Positions 55,491 through 64,000 are shown, counted from the first letter of the stretch. The stretch is DNA of 64,000 nt from JANPBY01 sp963805505 (GCA_963805505.1 CAWDUP010000007.1:558001-622000), one strand, 5' to 3'. The notes: generated by a model from the letters alone, not told the origin. Numbers and translations are program-made.

Positions 55491-56773
55491 GCCAGGCTCC
55501 CGTCGAGCACCGTGGGGCGCCCTCGCAGGAAGGTCGCGACGACCCGACCAGGCAGCTCCATCCCCGCGTATGGCGTGTTGCGGCTCTTGCTAGCCAACCG
55601 CTTGGGTTCAACCGTGGTCATCGCCGCCGGATCGACCAGCGTGAGGTTGGCTGGAGCCCCCACCTCGAGCCGGTGGCCGTGCCCGGCCAGCCGGCCGATC
55701 CGGGCCGGCCGCGCCGACATCCGGTCGGCTACGTCGGCCCAGCCGAGCAGGCCGGGTTGGACCATCGTCTTCAGCACGACTGACAGAGCATGCTCGAGCC
55801 CCAGCATGCCGAAGGCAGCCGCCGCCCACTCGCAGTCCTTGTCCTCGACCGCGTGCGGCGCGTGATCGGTCGCCACCGCGTCGATGGTGCCATCCGCGAG
55901 GGCCTCTCGGACCGCCTCAACATCCGCCTTGCCGCGCAGCGGTGGGTTGACCTTGAAGACCGGGTCGTAGGTGGTGACGCAGTCGTCGGTGAGCAGGAGA
56001 TGGTGTGGCGTGACCTCAGCGGTGACCGCGACACCGCGCGCCTTGGCCTGTCGCAGGATCTCGACAGTCCCGGCCGTCGACACGTGGCAGATGTGCAGGC
56101 GTGAGCCGACGTGCTCGGCCAGCAGCACATCACGCGCGACGATCGCCTCCTCAGCCACCGCCGGCCAGCCGGCCAGCCCCAGGACACCTGACAGCACGCC
56201 CTCGTTCATCTGAGCGCCCTCGGTGAGCCGCGGCTCCTGGGCATGCTGGGCGACGACCCCGTCGAAGGCCTTGACGTACTCCAAGGCCCGGCGCATCAAC
56301 AACGCGTCGTCCACGCAGTGCCCGTCGTCGGAGAACACCCTGACCCCCGCCGCGGAATCAGCCATGGCGCCGAGCTCTGCCAGCTGGCGACCAGCCAGGC
56401 CCAAGGTGACGGCGCCGACGGGTTGGACGTCGCAGTGGCCAGCGGCCCGTCCAAGCCGCCAGACCTGCTCGACGACCCCGGCGGTGTCTGCCACCGGATC
56501 GGTGTTGGCCATCGCGTGAACGGCGGTGAAACCGCCCAGAGCGGCCGCACTCGAACCGGTGGCGACGGTCTCAGCGTCCTCGCGCCCGGGTTCGCGAAGG
56601 TGGGTGTGGAGGTCGACAAGCCCGGGCAGGGCGACGAGGCCGGCGGCGTCGACGACGCCAGCACCCGCCCGCGAGGCCCCTGGATCGATGGACTCGATCT
56701 GCCCATCGACCACCACCAGGTCGGTCGCCTCGCCCCCGAGGATCCGGGCTCCGCGAATGACGTAGGCGCTCAC
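55487..56773 (-). CDS. pyrC: Dihydroorotase
   Basis: Amidohydrolase that closes the dihydroorotate ring. 428 residues. Metal ligands in VDLHTHLREPG (HxH), VAQHAQEP, LHICHVSTAG and ATDHAPHAVEDK; class I/type II-like large form. GTG 56773 overlaps the pyrB stop (GTGA). Confidence 0.96.
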   Translation of the reverse strand: MSAYVIRGARILGGEATDLVVVDGQIESIDPGASRAGAGVVDAAGLVALPGLVDLHTHLREPGREDAETVATGSSAAALGGFTAVHAMANTDPVADTAGVVEQVWRLGRAAGHCDVQPVGAVTLGLAGRQLAELGAMADSAAGVRVFSDDGHCVDDALLMRRALEYVKAFDGVVAQHAQEPRLTEGAQMNEGVLSGVLGLAGWPAVAEEAIVARDVLLAEHVGSRLHICHVSTAGTVEILRQAKARGVAVTAEVTPHHLLLTDDCVTTYDPVFKVNPPLRGKADVEAVREALADGTIDAVATDHAPHAVEDKDCEWAAAAFGMLGLEHALSVVLKTMVQPGLLGWADVADRMSARPARIGRLAGHGHRLEVGAPANLTLVDPAAMTTVEPKRLASKSRNTPYAGMELPGRVVATFLRGRPTVLDGSLA

Positions 56774-57771
56774 TGAGCCACCCCCTCGCTGGCCGCCGCC
56801 GCCGGTTCTCGGACGTCGACGTCGCCCGGATCCCCAGCCGGCTCCGAACCGCCAAGCAGGAGGTAGAGCACAGCCATCCGGACCGAGACCCCGTTCTTGA
56901 CCTGCTCGACGATGGTCGAGCGCGACCCATCGGCGACGTCGGCGGCAATCTCCATTCCGCGGTTCATCGGTCCGGGATGCATGACGATCGCGTGGTCGGG
57001 CAGGGTCGCGGCGCGGTCGACATCGAGACCGTAGCGGCGGCTGTACTCGGCGCTGCTGGGGAAGAAGGACGCGCCCATTCGCTCGCGCTGGACGCGAAGC
57101 ATCATGACGACGTCGCTTTTCGGCAAGGGGGCGTCGAGGTCGTAGGACACGACGCACGGCCAAGTGTCGACTCCCACGGGTAGCAAGGTCGGAGGCGCGA
57201 CGAGGGTGACCTCCGCGCCGAGAGTGTGCAGCAGCAAGACGTTCGATCTCGCCACCCGGCTGTGCAGGACGTCGCCGACGATGGTGACGCGCCTTCCCTC
57301 CAGGTCGCCCTTCCCATCGGCGAGATGCCGGCGCATGGTGAACGCGTCGAGCAGCGCCTGCGTCGGATGCTCGTGGGTGCCGTCCCCAGCGTTGACGACC
57401 GAACCGCCGATCCACCCGCTGTGAGCCAGTCGGTGGGGCGCCCCGCTAGCCCCGTGGCGGACCACCACCGCGTCGGCGCCCATGGCCTCCAACGTCAACG
57501 CCGTGTCTTTGAGGCTTTCCCCCTTGGAGACGCTCGAGCCTTTCGCGGAGAAGTTGATGACGTCAGCGCTCAACCGTTTCGCCGCGGCCTCGAAGGAGAT
57601 GCGCGTGCGGGTGGAATCTTCGAAGAACAAGTTGACGACCGTACGGCCCCGCAGGGTCGGCAGCTTGCGGATGGGGCGGTCGGCGAGCCTGGCGAGCTCT
57701 TCTGCCGTATCGAGAACCAGGATCGCGTCGTCGCGAGAGAGGTCACCGGCCGAGACGAGGTGCTTGTCCAT
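56770..57771 (-). CDS. pyrB: Aspartate carbamoyltransferase, catalytic chain
   Basis: First committed step of pyrimidine synthesis. 333 residues. Carbamoyl-phosphate site FFEDSTRTRISFE, then GDGTHEHPTQALLDAF and MHPGPMNRG. No pyrI-type regulatory gene is nearby. A C-terminal tail of about 25 Gly/Ala/Asp-rich residues. Shares one base with the pyrR stop. No ornithine carbamoyltransferase gene is present in the window, so this is its only member of the family. Confidence 0.96.
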   Translation of the reverse strand: MDKHLVSAGDLSRDDAILVLDTAEELARLADRPIRKLPTLRGRTVVNLFFEDSTRTRISFEAAAKRLSADVINFSAKGSSVSKGESLKDTALTLEAMGADAVVVRHGASGAPHRLAHSGWIGGSVVNAGDGTHEHPTQALLDAFTMRRHLADGKGDLEGRRVTIVGDVLHSRVARSNVLLLHTLGAEVTLVAPPTLLPVGVDTWPCVVSYDLDAPLPKSDVVMMLRVQRERMGASFFPSSAEYSRRYGLDVDRAATLPDHAIVMHPGPMNRGMEIAADVADGSRSTIVEQVKNGVSVRMAVLYLLLGGSEPAGDPGDVDVREPAAAASEGVAQ

Positions 57772-58409
57772 CAGGAATCCTCCCTCGCAGCTGATCGATC
57801 GCAGATGAGGACCTCGTCGCGACCGTCGTACTCCTCGAGGTGCACCTTCACGATCTCGCGGTGCGAGGTGGGCAGGTTCTTGCCGACGAAGTCCGCCCGG
57901 ATGGGGAGCTCGCGGTGGCCCCGGTCGACGAGCACCGCCAGCTGGACCGCGCTGGGCCGTCCGACATCGTCCAGGGCCGTCATGGCGCTGCGTACCGTGC
58001 GGCCGGAGAAAAGCACGTCGTCGACGAGCACGACGACTCGACCATCCACGCCCGTCGGCGGGATGTCGGTGCGTTCCAGCGCGCGCGCCGGTCGCAGCCG
58101 CAGGTCGTCGCGGTACATGGTGACGTCGAGGCTGCCCACCGGCGGAGCGGAGCCTTCGACCGAGCCGATCCGTTGGGCCAGCCGCTGCGCCAGGGGGACG
58201 CCCCTGCTGGGGATGCCGAGCAGCACGAGGTCACCCAGACCCTTGTTGCGCTCAAGGATCTCGTGAGCGATGCGGGTGAGCGCGCGGTTGATCTCAGCGG
58301 CTTCGAGGACGGTCCGCCCGGCCGTGGGGTCGCCGCCGCGATCGGGGGCGAGCGGCTGCTGCGCGGACTGGTCTGACTGGACTCGTGCGGGTTCCGGGAC
58401 GATGTTCAT
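57771..58409 (-). CDS. pyrR: PyrR regulator / uracil phosphoribosyltransferase
   Basis: RNA-binding regulator of pyr genes that responds to UMP. 212 residues; an unusually long N-terminal extension (about 1-32) precedes the core. The PRPP motif is VVVLVDDVLFSGRTVRSA. It is the first gene of the operon, and its own ribosome-binding site is contained in a PyrR-binding-loop sequence. Confidence 0.94.
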   Translation of the reverse strand: MNIVPEPARVQSDQSAQQPLAPDRGGDPTAGRTVLEAAEINRALTRIAHEILERNKGLGDLVLLGIPSRGVPLAQRLAQRIGSVEGSAPPVGSLDVTMYRDDLRLRPARALERTDIPPTGVDGRVVVLVDDVLFSGRTVRSAMTALDDVGRPSAVQLAVLVDRGHRELPIRADFVGKNLPTSHREIVKVHLEEYDGRDEVLICDRSAAREDS

Positions 58410-58420
58410 CGTCGGGACCT

Positions 58421-58446
58421 CCTTCCCCGCCTCTCTGGACGGGTCG
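58421..58446 (-). promoter_or_regulatory. PyrR-binding loop overlapping the pyrR ribosome-binding site
   Basis: The minus strand reads GACCCGTCCAGAGAGGCGGG followed by GAAGG and AGG. TCCAGAGAGGC with a downstream GAAGG is the hallmark of PyrR binding loops. The GAAGGAGG ribosome-binding site is part of it, so bound PyrR should block translation rather than cause attenuation. The only upstream space is about 50 nt, with no antiterminator or terminator pair. Confidence 0.85.
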
Positions 58447-58469
58447 TTAAAGGACGTCGAACGGACCTC

Positions 58470-58499
58470 ACGCTACCAGGGGGTCGTGGATCGTCCGAA
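58470..58499 (-). promoter_or_regulatory. Promoter of the pyr operon
   Basis: On the minus strand: TTCGGA (58499-58494), 18-bp spacer, TAGCGT (58475-58470). The predicted leader is about 54 nt and contains the PyrR loop. Confidence 0.5.
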
Positions 58500-58522
58500 C
58501 GGCCCTTTCGCAGCCATCGGGC

Positions 58523-58564
58523 TTGCCCGGGGCGGTCACCCTCCGTAACGTCACGGTGTGTGAT
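58523..58564 (+). promoter_or_regulatory. bldD promoter with candidate BldD box
   Basis: TTGCCC (58523-58528), 17-bp spacer, TAACGT (58546-58551). TCACGGTGTGTGAT (58551-58564) follows at the start site and matches the BldD consensus tnACnCwGnGTnAn at all but one fixed position. BldD is known to repress its own gene in Streptomyces. Confidence 0.65.
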
Positions 58565-58615
58565 CGAGCTCGACGGCCGGTCACGAATCGGCCCTGAGGG
58601 GGGTGCCGTCATCCG

Positions 58616-59107
58616 ATGACGACGGACTATGCGCGAGCGCTCGGTACGCGGCTGCGTGCCATCCGGACCCAGCAAGGACTCTCGCTGCACGGGGTCGAGG
58701 AGAAGTCCGGCGGCCGATGGAAGGCTGTCGTGGTCGGCTCCTACGAACGTGGCGACCGTGCCGTCACCGTGCAGCGCTTGGCCGAGCTGGCTGATTTCTA
58801 CGCCGTACCGGTGGGTGAGCTGCTGCCCGGCGGAGCCGGTTCGACGGCCAGCGAGCCGCCGCCGCGACTGGTCATCGACCTCGAGCGACTCGGCCGCGTC
58901 CCTGCGGAGAAGGCTGGTCCGCTGGCCCGCTACTGCTCGACCATTCAAAGTCAGCGCGGTGACTACAACGGCCGCGTGCTCTCCGTTCGCTCCGACGACC
59001 TGCGCACTCTCGGAGTGATCTACGACCAGTCACCCAGCGTGCTCGTCGAGCAGTTCATCGCCTGGGGTGTGCTCAACCCGGACGCGCGACGCGCCGTGTC
59101 CGAGTGA
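58616..59107 (+). CDS. bldD: BldD-type developmental regulator
   Basis: 163 residues. N-terminal xre-type helix-turn-helix (about 8-72; LRAIRTQQGLSLHGVEEKSG and SYERGDRAVTVQRLAEL). The C-terminal domain holds RGD followed eight residues later by RSDD (RGDYNGRVLSVRSDD), the signature with which BldD binds tetrameric c-di-GMP. So c-di-GMP-driven dimerisation is likely. Divergent from pyrR and adjacent to it, as in other actinobacteria. Confidence 0.93.
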   Translation: MTTDYARALGTRLRAIRTQQGLSLHGVEEKSGGRWKAVVVGSYERGDRAVTVQRLAELADFYAVPVGELLPGGAGSTASEPPPRLVIDLERLGRVPAEKAGPLARYCSTIQSQRGDYNGRVLSVRSDDLRTLGVIYDQSPSVLVEQFIAWGVLNPDARRAVSE

Positions 59108-59108
59108 T

Positions 59109-59123
59109 CGAAGGACTCCTTCG
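59109..59123. terminator. Short palindrome between convergent bldD and peptidase E genes
   Basis: CGAAGGACTCCTTCG is symmetric around one base and fills the 18-bp gap between two convergent genes. It could serve as a weak bidirectional terminator. There is no T-run. Confidence 0.35.
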
Positions 59124-59125
59124 CC

Positions 59126-59770
59126 TCACGTCAACCCGTCGTGGATGCGAGTCTCGTCACCGTCGATGACCAGAGCCTGTCCGTCGCGCAGGGGCCAGTA
59201 GGCCTGCCCCGCGGCGTCATAGCCAGCGGCCACGACTGCGACTGCTCCGGTCTCGGGGTGAGCTGGCGAGTCCATGTGCGGGACGAGCGGACGATCGAGC
59301 ACCGCCAATCCATCGAAGCGGACGTCGTCGTACACGGCGCGGCAGTCCTCGATCGGGTCGCAGAGCTCCAACCCGGCCAGGCTGGGAGCAAGCACGCATG
59401 ACCCCGCGCTGAATCCGGCGTAGACGAAGGCGTCGTCTGCGAGCCCGCGGACGATGACCTGGTCGAGACCCGAGCGAGCCATCGCCATCCGCAGGGTGAA
59501 CACGTTGCCACCTCTGACCCAGACGAAGTCGGGCTGGCCGAACGCCACCTCGATGTCATCGGGGCCGAAGTCGCGCACATCGAAGTTCTCGGCCACCAAT
59601 CCGATAGAGGCCAGATTCTCGATCTGCCCGGTCAAGTCACGGCGGCGGCGGTGGTCGTCAAGGCCATCGAGTGCGTTCATCACGACCCAGCCCCGCCGTT
59701 CTCCTCGAACGAGGTCCGAGAACAGCTCTGGATGGTCGCCCAGCTGGTAGGAGGAGAGATAGAGGCGCAT
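59126..59770 (-). CDS. Peptidase E-like serine peptidase (S51)
   Basis: 214 residues. The nucleophile elbow is YAGFSAGSCVLAP, with Ser in the family position, and the N-terminal half has LSSYQLGDHPELF and WVRGGNVFTLRMAM. S51 enzymes (peptidase E, cyanophycinase) cleave Asp-X dipeptides or cyanophycin. Length fits peptidase E rather than cyanophycinase. It is followed by pyk at 24 bp in the other order of transcription (pyk first). Confidence 0.85.
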   Translation of the reverse strand: MRLYLSSYQLGDHPELFSDLVRGERRGWVVMNALDGLDDHRRRRDLTGQIENLASIGLVAENFDVRDFGPDDIEVAFGQPDFVWVRGGNVFTLRMAMARSGLDQVIVRGLADDAFVYAGFSAGSCVLAPSLAGLELCDPIEDCRAVYDDVRFDGLAVLDRPLVPHMDSPAHPETGAVAVVAAGYDAAGQAYWPLRDGQALVIDGDETRIHDGLT

Positions 59771-59794
59771 GCCAACCGTCGTCCGTGCTCCCGG

Positions 59795-61237
59795 CTAGGA
59801 CTCGTAGGCCGGGGCATAGAGCCCGACCGCATCTCCCATGCGATGCACGCGCATGGCGTTGGTCGATCCTGGGATACCGGGCGGCGATCCGGCGACGATG
59901 ACGACCGGCTCGCCCTTCTCCACCCGACCGAAGTCCAAGAGTGCGGCGTCGACCTGCTTGACCATCTCGTCGGTGTGTCGAACAGGTGCGACCAAGAACG
60001 TCTCGACTCCCCAGGCCACCGCGAGTTGACTGCGGACCGCCTGATCGGGAGTGAACGCGAGCAACGGGATCGGGGAGCGATGCCGAGCCAAGCGATGAGC
60101 CGACGAGCCAGTCTCGGTGAAGGCGACCAGGAACTTCGCCCCGACGATCTCTCCCACCCTTGCGGCGGACTCGCAGATGGCGCCTGGCGTCGTGACGGGT
60201 CGGCCGCGCATAGGGGGCAGGTGCGCCAGAGCCTTCTCCTCGACGGTCGAGATGATCCGACTCATGGTCTCCACCGCCTCGATGGGGTGGTGACCGACCG
60301 AGGTCTCGCCGGACAGCATGAGGGCGTCTGCCCCGTCGAGGACGGCATTGGCCACGTCTGAGGCCTCAGCCCGAGTGGGTCGAGACGCGCCGATCATCGA
60401 CTCGAGCATCTGGGTGGCCACGATCACCGGCTTGGCCTTCTCGCGGGCAGCAGCCACGGTTTCCTTCTGAACGAGGGGCACCTGCTCGAGGGGCAGTTCC
60501 ACACCGAGATCGCCCCGCGCCACCATCACACCGTCGAAGGCGTCGAGGATGGAGTCGATGTTCTCGACCGCCTGCGGCTTCTCGATCTTGGCCAGCACTG
60601 GCAGCCGTACGCCCATCTCGTCCATGACTGCATGCACCGAGTCGATGTCAGACGCGGCGCGGACGAACGACAACGCGATCAGGTCGGCGCGCAAGCTCAG
60701 TGCCCAGCGCAGATCCTCGACGTCCTTGTCCGACATGGCCGGCACCGAAACCGCGACGCCCGGCAGGTTGATCCCCTTGTGATCAGAGACCATCCCGCCC
60801 TCGACGACGCGAGTGATGACCCGCGGGCCAGCGACCTCGGTGACCGCCAGCGCGACCTTGCCGTCGTCGATGAGGATCTGATCACCCACCCGGACATCGC
60901 CCGGCAGGCCGTCGTAGGTCGTCGAGCACAGCGCCTGGTCGCCTGCCACCTCCTCGGTGGTGATGGTGAACGTCTCGCCGTTCACCAGCCGAACCGGGCC
61001 GCCAGCGAACGACCCAAGCCGGATCTTCGGTCCCTGCAGGTCCACCAGGATCCCCACACCACGGCCGGCCTCGTCCGATGCCTGACGGACGTGCCGGTAG
61101 ACCGATTCCTGATCCTCGTAGGACCCATGGCTGAGGTTGAGTCGAGCCACATCCATCCCCGCGGCAACCAGGGCGCGCACCTGGTCCAACGACGACGTAG
61201 CCGGTCCGAGAGTGCAGACGATCTTGGCTCGGCGCAT
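59795..61237 (-). CDS. pyk: Pyruvate kinase
   Basis: 480 residues. TIM barrel with the active-site segment DGVMVARGDLGVELPLEQVP and catalytic Lys in LAKIEKPQAVENID; a beta-barrel B domain is inserted at about 70-165; the allosteric C domain covers about 345-480. A TAGGAT -10-like box ends 6 nt before the ATG, so it may be leaderless, although AGGA could also act as a weak ribosome-binding site. Confidence 0.96.
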   Translation of the reverse strand: MRRAKIVCTLGPATSSLDQVRALVAAGMDVARLNLSHGSYEDQESVYRHVRQASDEAGRGVGILVDLQGPKIRLGSFAGGPVRLVNGETFTITTEEVAGDQALCSTTYDGLPGDVRVGDQILIDDGKVALAVTEVAGPRVITRVVEGGMVSDHKGINLPGVAVSVPAMSDKDVEDLRWALSLRADLIALSFVRAASDIDSVHAVMDEMGVRLPVLAKIEKPQAVENIDSILDAFDGVMVARGDLGVELPLEQVPLVQKETVAAAREKAKPVIVATQMLESMIGASRPTRAEASDVANAVLDGADALMLSGETSVGHHPIEAVETMSRIISTVEEKALAHLPPMRGRPVTTPGAICESAARVGEIVGAKFLVAFTETGSSAHRLARHRSPIPLLAFTPDQAVRSQLAVAWGVETFLVAPVRHTDEMVKQVDAALLDFGRVEKGEPVVIVAGSPPGIPGSTNAMRVHRMGDAVGLYAPAYES

Positions 61238-61243
61238 TGATAA

Positions 61244-61249
61244 ATCCTA
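61244..61249 (-). promoter_or_regulatory. Candidate -10 box of pyk
   Basis: TAGGAT on the minus strand, 6 nt before the ATG of pyk. No clear -35 box. Confidence 0.4.
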
Positions 61250-61316
61250 TCGAGGAGGGGTTCGTGGGCGGGGGACGCGAGATCTCGGTGCTCTGGTCAG
61301 CGGACCATCAGCGACC

Positions 61317-62798
61317 TCAGACAGCCAACGGCCGGTCACTTGGGACGATCGGCGCCGGAAGAACGAGATCCTGCGGCTTCGACGCACCAGACAAGAAGCG
61401 GTCGACCTCGGCGGCGCACGATCGGCCTTCGGCGATGGCCCAGACGATCAGCGACTGACCGCGCCCGGCGTCCCCGGCCACGAACACGCCGGGCACGTTC
61501 GTCGTGAAGTGTTCGTCGCGGGCGACATTGCCTCGTTGGTCCAAGGACACATCGAGCTGTTCGAGCAACCCCTGACGCTCCGGCCCCACGAAACCCATGG
61601 CGAGCAGAACCAGGTCGGCTGGGAGTTCTCGCTCGGTCCCGGGAACCTCGGTCATGCTCCCTCCATCCATGCTCACCTCGACAAGTCGAAGGGCCGCCAC
61701 GCGCCCCTCGATACCGACGAAGGCCTTGGTCGAAACTGCGAACACCCGTTCGCCACCTTCCTCATGGGCACTCGAGGTGCGCCAGATCATGGGATGGGTC
61801 GGCCAAGGCTGAGCAGCCAGACGATGCTCAGGCGGTCTGGGCATGATCTCCAGCTGCGTCACGGATGCAGCGCCTTGGCGGTGCGCCGTGCCGAGGCAGT
61901 CGGCTCCCGTGTCGCCGCCACCCAGGATCACCACGTGTTTGCCGGCAGCGCTGATCGGCGCAAGGTCGAGGTCGCCTTGCTGGACCCGATTCGCCCAGGG
62001 TAGGTATTCCATCGCCTGATGGATCCCCCACAACCCACGACCGTCGACGTCGAGGTCACGACCGACGGTCGAACCGGTCGCGACGACAACCGCGTCGTAG
62101 CGGCGACGCAGATCCGGACCTGTCACATCAACGCCGACGTTGACGCCTGGGCGAAAGCGGGTCCCCTCGGCTTCCATCTGCTCAAGTCGGCGGTCGAGGT
62201 GGCTCTTCTCCATCTTGAACTCAGGGATGCCGTACCGCAGCAGCCCCCCGAGCCGGTCGGCCCGCTCGTACACGGCGACGGTGTGGCCGGCGCGAGTCAG
62301 CTGTTGGGCGGCAGCCAGGCCAGCAGGTCCGGAGCCGACCACTGCGATCGTCCGCCCGGAAAGGCGGCTCGGCGGCTGAGGAGGCAACCAGCCCTTCGCC
62401 CATGCGCGATCCACGATCGACACCTCGACGGCCTTGATGGTGACGGGTTCGCCGTGACTTGCTTCCGAGGTGATCCCCACGACGCAGGCGCTCTCACAAG
62501 GGGCCGGGCACAGACGCCCGGTGAACTCGGGAAAGTTGTTGGTCGCGTGGAGTCGCTCCGAGGCCTCTCGCCAGTTCCCTCGTCGGGCGAGGTCGTTCCA
62601 CTCGGGGATGAGATTGCCCAGAGGGCAGCCTTGATGGCAGAAGGGAATGCCGCAGTCCATGCATCGTGCCGCCTGCTCTCGGACGGATTCTTCAGGCATG
62701 GCCTCATAGACCTCATGCCAGTCCTGGATGCGGACATCGACCGGCCGGCGGCTGAAGTCTCTCCTCGGCGTCTTGAGGAACCCTGTGGGGTCAGCCAT
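61317..62798 (-). CDS. gltD: Glutamate synthase, small (beta) subunit
   Basis: Delivers NADPH electrons to GltB. 493 residues. N-terminal 4Fe-4S cysteines in ARCMDCGIPFCHQGCPLGN and RLCPAPCESACV; FAD site VVGSGPAGLAAAQQL (about 152-166); NADPH site VILGGGDTGADCLG (about 290-303). ATG overlaps the end of gltB by 8 nt. Followed by pyk at 79 bp. Confidence 0.96.
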   Translation of the reverse strand: MADPTGFLKTPRRDFSRRPVDVRIQDWHEVYEAMPEESVREQAARCMDCGIPFCHQGCPLGNLIPEWNDLARRGNWREASERLHATNNFPEFTGRLCPAPCESACVVGITSEASHGEPVTIKAVEVSIVDRAWAKGWLPPQPPSRLSGRTIAVVGSGPAGLAAAQQLTRAGHTVAVYERADRLGGLLRYGIPEFKMEKSHLDRRLEQMEAEGTRFRPGVNVGVDVTGPDLRRRYDAVVVATGSTVGRDLDVDGRGLWGIHQAMEYLPWANRVQQGDLDLAPISAAGKHVVILGGGDTGADCLGTAHRQGAASVTQLEIMPRPPEHRLAAQPWPTHPMIWRTSSAHEEGGERVFAVSTKAFVGIEGRVAALRLVEVSMDGGSMTEVPGTERELPADLVLLAMGFVGPERQGLLEQLDVSLDQRGNVARDEHFTTNVPGVFVAGDAGRGQSLIVWAIAEGRSCAAEVDRFLSGASKPQDLVLPAPIVPSDRPLAV

Positions 62799-64000
62799 GG
62801 ACGGCCTCCATCACGGCGACATCGACATCGACACCGGCGCGCTGCGCTTGCCTGCGCACGGCCAGAACCCGCTTGTAGTCCTTGGGCATGATCTTGGTGA
62901 AACGTTCCAAGCCAGGGATCCCGGCCGCCGCCAGCTCCTGCGCCACCGTCGAGCCGGTCTCGTCGATGTGCCGGACGAGGAGATCGCTCAGCAAAGCGCG
63001 GCCCTCATCGTCGAGCGGGTCGAGGTCGACCATCTCCCGGTTGACCATTCGCCGATCGAGATCGAGCACATAGGCGATCCCGCCGCTCATGCCCGCTGCC
63101 AGGTTGCGTCCGGTGGGACCAAGGATGATGGCCCGCCCACCCGTCATGTACTCGCAGGCGTGGTCACCGACCCCTTCAACAACAGCGGTAGCTCCCGAGT
63201 TGCGCACGCAGAACCGCTCCCCGACGACGCCGCGCGCGAAGAACTCGCCTGACGTAGCGCCGTAGAGCAAGACGTTCCCCGCGATCACCTGCTCCTCGGG
63301 GACGAACGGTGCCGCACGGGATGGGCGCACCACGATGCGGCCGCCGGACAAGCCCTTCCCTACATAGTCGTTGGCGTCACCCTCCAGGCGCAACGTGATC
63401 CCGGACGGCAGGAACGCTCCGAACGACTGACCTGCCGATCCGAGGAAGGTGAGGTCGATCGTCGAGTCCGGCAGTCCCTTTCCGCCATACCTGCTTGTCA
63501 CCGCGTGGCCCAACATCGTGCCGACCGTCCGGTTGACGTTGCGCACCGGAAGCTGCGCGCGTACCGGCTCGCCCCGCTCGAGAGCCGGCTCGGCCAACGC
63601 AATGAGCTCGTGATCGAGGGCCTGATCCAGTCCGTGATCCTGCGTTCGGATCCGACGCCGTGGGGTATCTGGTGCGAGATCCGGCACATGCAGGATGGGA
63701 GCCAGGTCCAGCCCGCTCGCCTTCCAGTGGTCGACCGCCCGGACTGCGTCGATCAGCTCCACCTGACCGATCGCCTCCTCGAGGGAGCGCAGTCCAAGGG
63801 CAGCAAGGTGCTCACGCACCTCCTCGGCCAGGAAGGTGAAGAAGGTCTCGACGAACTCGGGGCGACCGGTGAACCGCGCGCGCAGGTCCGGATTCTGGGT
63901 GGCGACTCCGACCGGGCAGGTGTCGAGGTGGCAGACCCGCATCATCACGCAGCCGCTGACCACAAGGGGTGCGGTCGCGAAGCCGTACTCCTCAGCCCCC
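62791..64000 (-). CDS. gltB: Glutamate synthase, large (alpha) subunit, C-terminal part
   Basis: The last 402 residues of about 1500; the gene runs off the window edge. Visible are the three cysteines of the 3Fe-4S cluster in CVMMRVCHLDTCPVGVATQ and the C-terminal beta-helix domain with repeated Gly motifs (GGRIVVRPSRAA, GERFCVRNSGATAVVEGVGDH, GRNLAAGMSGG). With GltD it makes glutamate from glutamine and 2-oxoglutarate. Confidence 0.95.
   Translation of the reverse strand, partial: GAEEYGFATAPLVVSGCVMMRVCHLDTCPVGVATQNPDLRARFTGRPEFVETFFTFLAEEVREHLAALGLRSLEEAIGQVELIDAVRAVDHWKASGLDLAPILHVPDLAPDTPRRRIRTQDHGLDQALDHELIALAEPALERGEPVRAQLPVRNVNRTVGTMLGHAVTSRYGGKGLPDSTIDLTFLGSAGQSFGAFLPSGITLRLEGDANDYVGKGLSGGRIVVRPSRAAPFVPEEQVIAGNVLLYGATSGEFFARGVVGERFCVRNSGATAVVEGVGDHACEYMTGGRAIILGPTGRNLAAGMSGGIAYVLDLDRRMVNREMVDLDPLDDEGRALLSDLLVRHIDETGSTVAQELAAAGIPGLERFTKIMPKDYKRVLAVRRQAQRAGVDVDVAVMEAVHG

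Overview
This is a high-GC chromosomal window from an actinobacterium. The evidence is an rRNA operon whose 16S-23S spacer has no tRNA gene, an actinobacterial integration host factor (mihF) next to gmk, a BldD regulator with a c-di-GMP signature, a PriA without a Walker A motif, and many GTG starts with 4-nt ATGA/GTGA gene overlaps. Gene order suggests a Nocardioides-like member of Propionibacteriales, but that placement is an inference. Almost every gene is a housekeeping gene on the minus strand. I see no phage, IS element, CRISPR array, tRNA gene or defence system.

Layout: 1-280, the start of an Arg/Gly-rich protein that runs off the edge. 402-6100, a complete minus-strand rrs-rrl-rrf operon with terminator, processing stems and two promoter candidates. 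6.2-8.2 kb, tyrS and a divergent 3-methyladenine glycosylase. 8.2-15.8 kb, an arginine operon argC-J-B-D-R-G-H without argF. 15.8-19.4 kb, pheS-pheT. 19.5-22.9 kb, an unrecognised oxygenase-like gene, a SpoU-type methyltransferase, and infC-rpmI-rplT behind a long structured leader with an ATC start codon. 22.9-27.0 kb, aquaporin, SseB-like, MFS exporter, YjbR-like, a small unknown and a PH-domain membrane protein. 27.0-31.8 kb, FMN riboswitch, ribD-ribE-ribBA-ribH, hisE-hisG. 31.9-44.0 kb, the run mihF-gmk-rpoZ-coaBC-metK-priA-def-fmt-rsmB-(secreted peptidase)-rpe. 44.2-47.7 kb, a small accessory block: ECF-type sigma factor with a membrane partner, an ArsR/SRPBCC/YciI operon and a secreted TIMP/netrin-like protein. 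47.8-58.5 kb, the pyrimidine operon pyrR-B-C-(PH-like)-carA-carB-pyrK-pyrD-pyrF with a PyrR-binding loop. 58.5-64 kb, bldD, a peptidase E, pyk, gltD and the 3' part of gltB.

The arginine and pyrimidine operons both depend on carbamoyl phosphate: carAB lies in the pyr operon and supplies it. GltBD supplies glutamate for ArgD and ArgJ chemistry. Regulation can be read from sequence at several points: an ARG-box-like dyad before argC, an FMN aptamer before ribD, a PyrR loop over the pyrR ribosome-binding site, a BldD box at the bldD promoter, and a perfect operator over the arsR promoter.

Three genes (metK, pyrF and the TIMP-like gene) are each broken by one extra base. The first two encode functions normally required, so sequencing or assembly error is the leading explanation. 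The least explained items are the HxD...H protein at 19.5 kb, the membrane PH-like protein inside the pyr operon, the 46-bp dyad after pyrF, and the paired palindromes before rpe.
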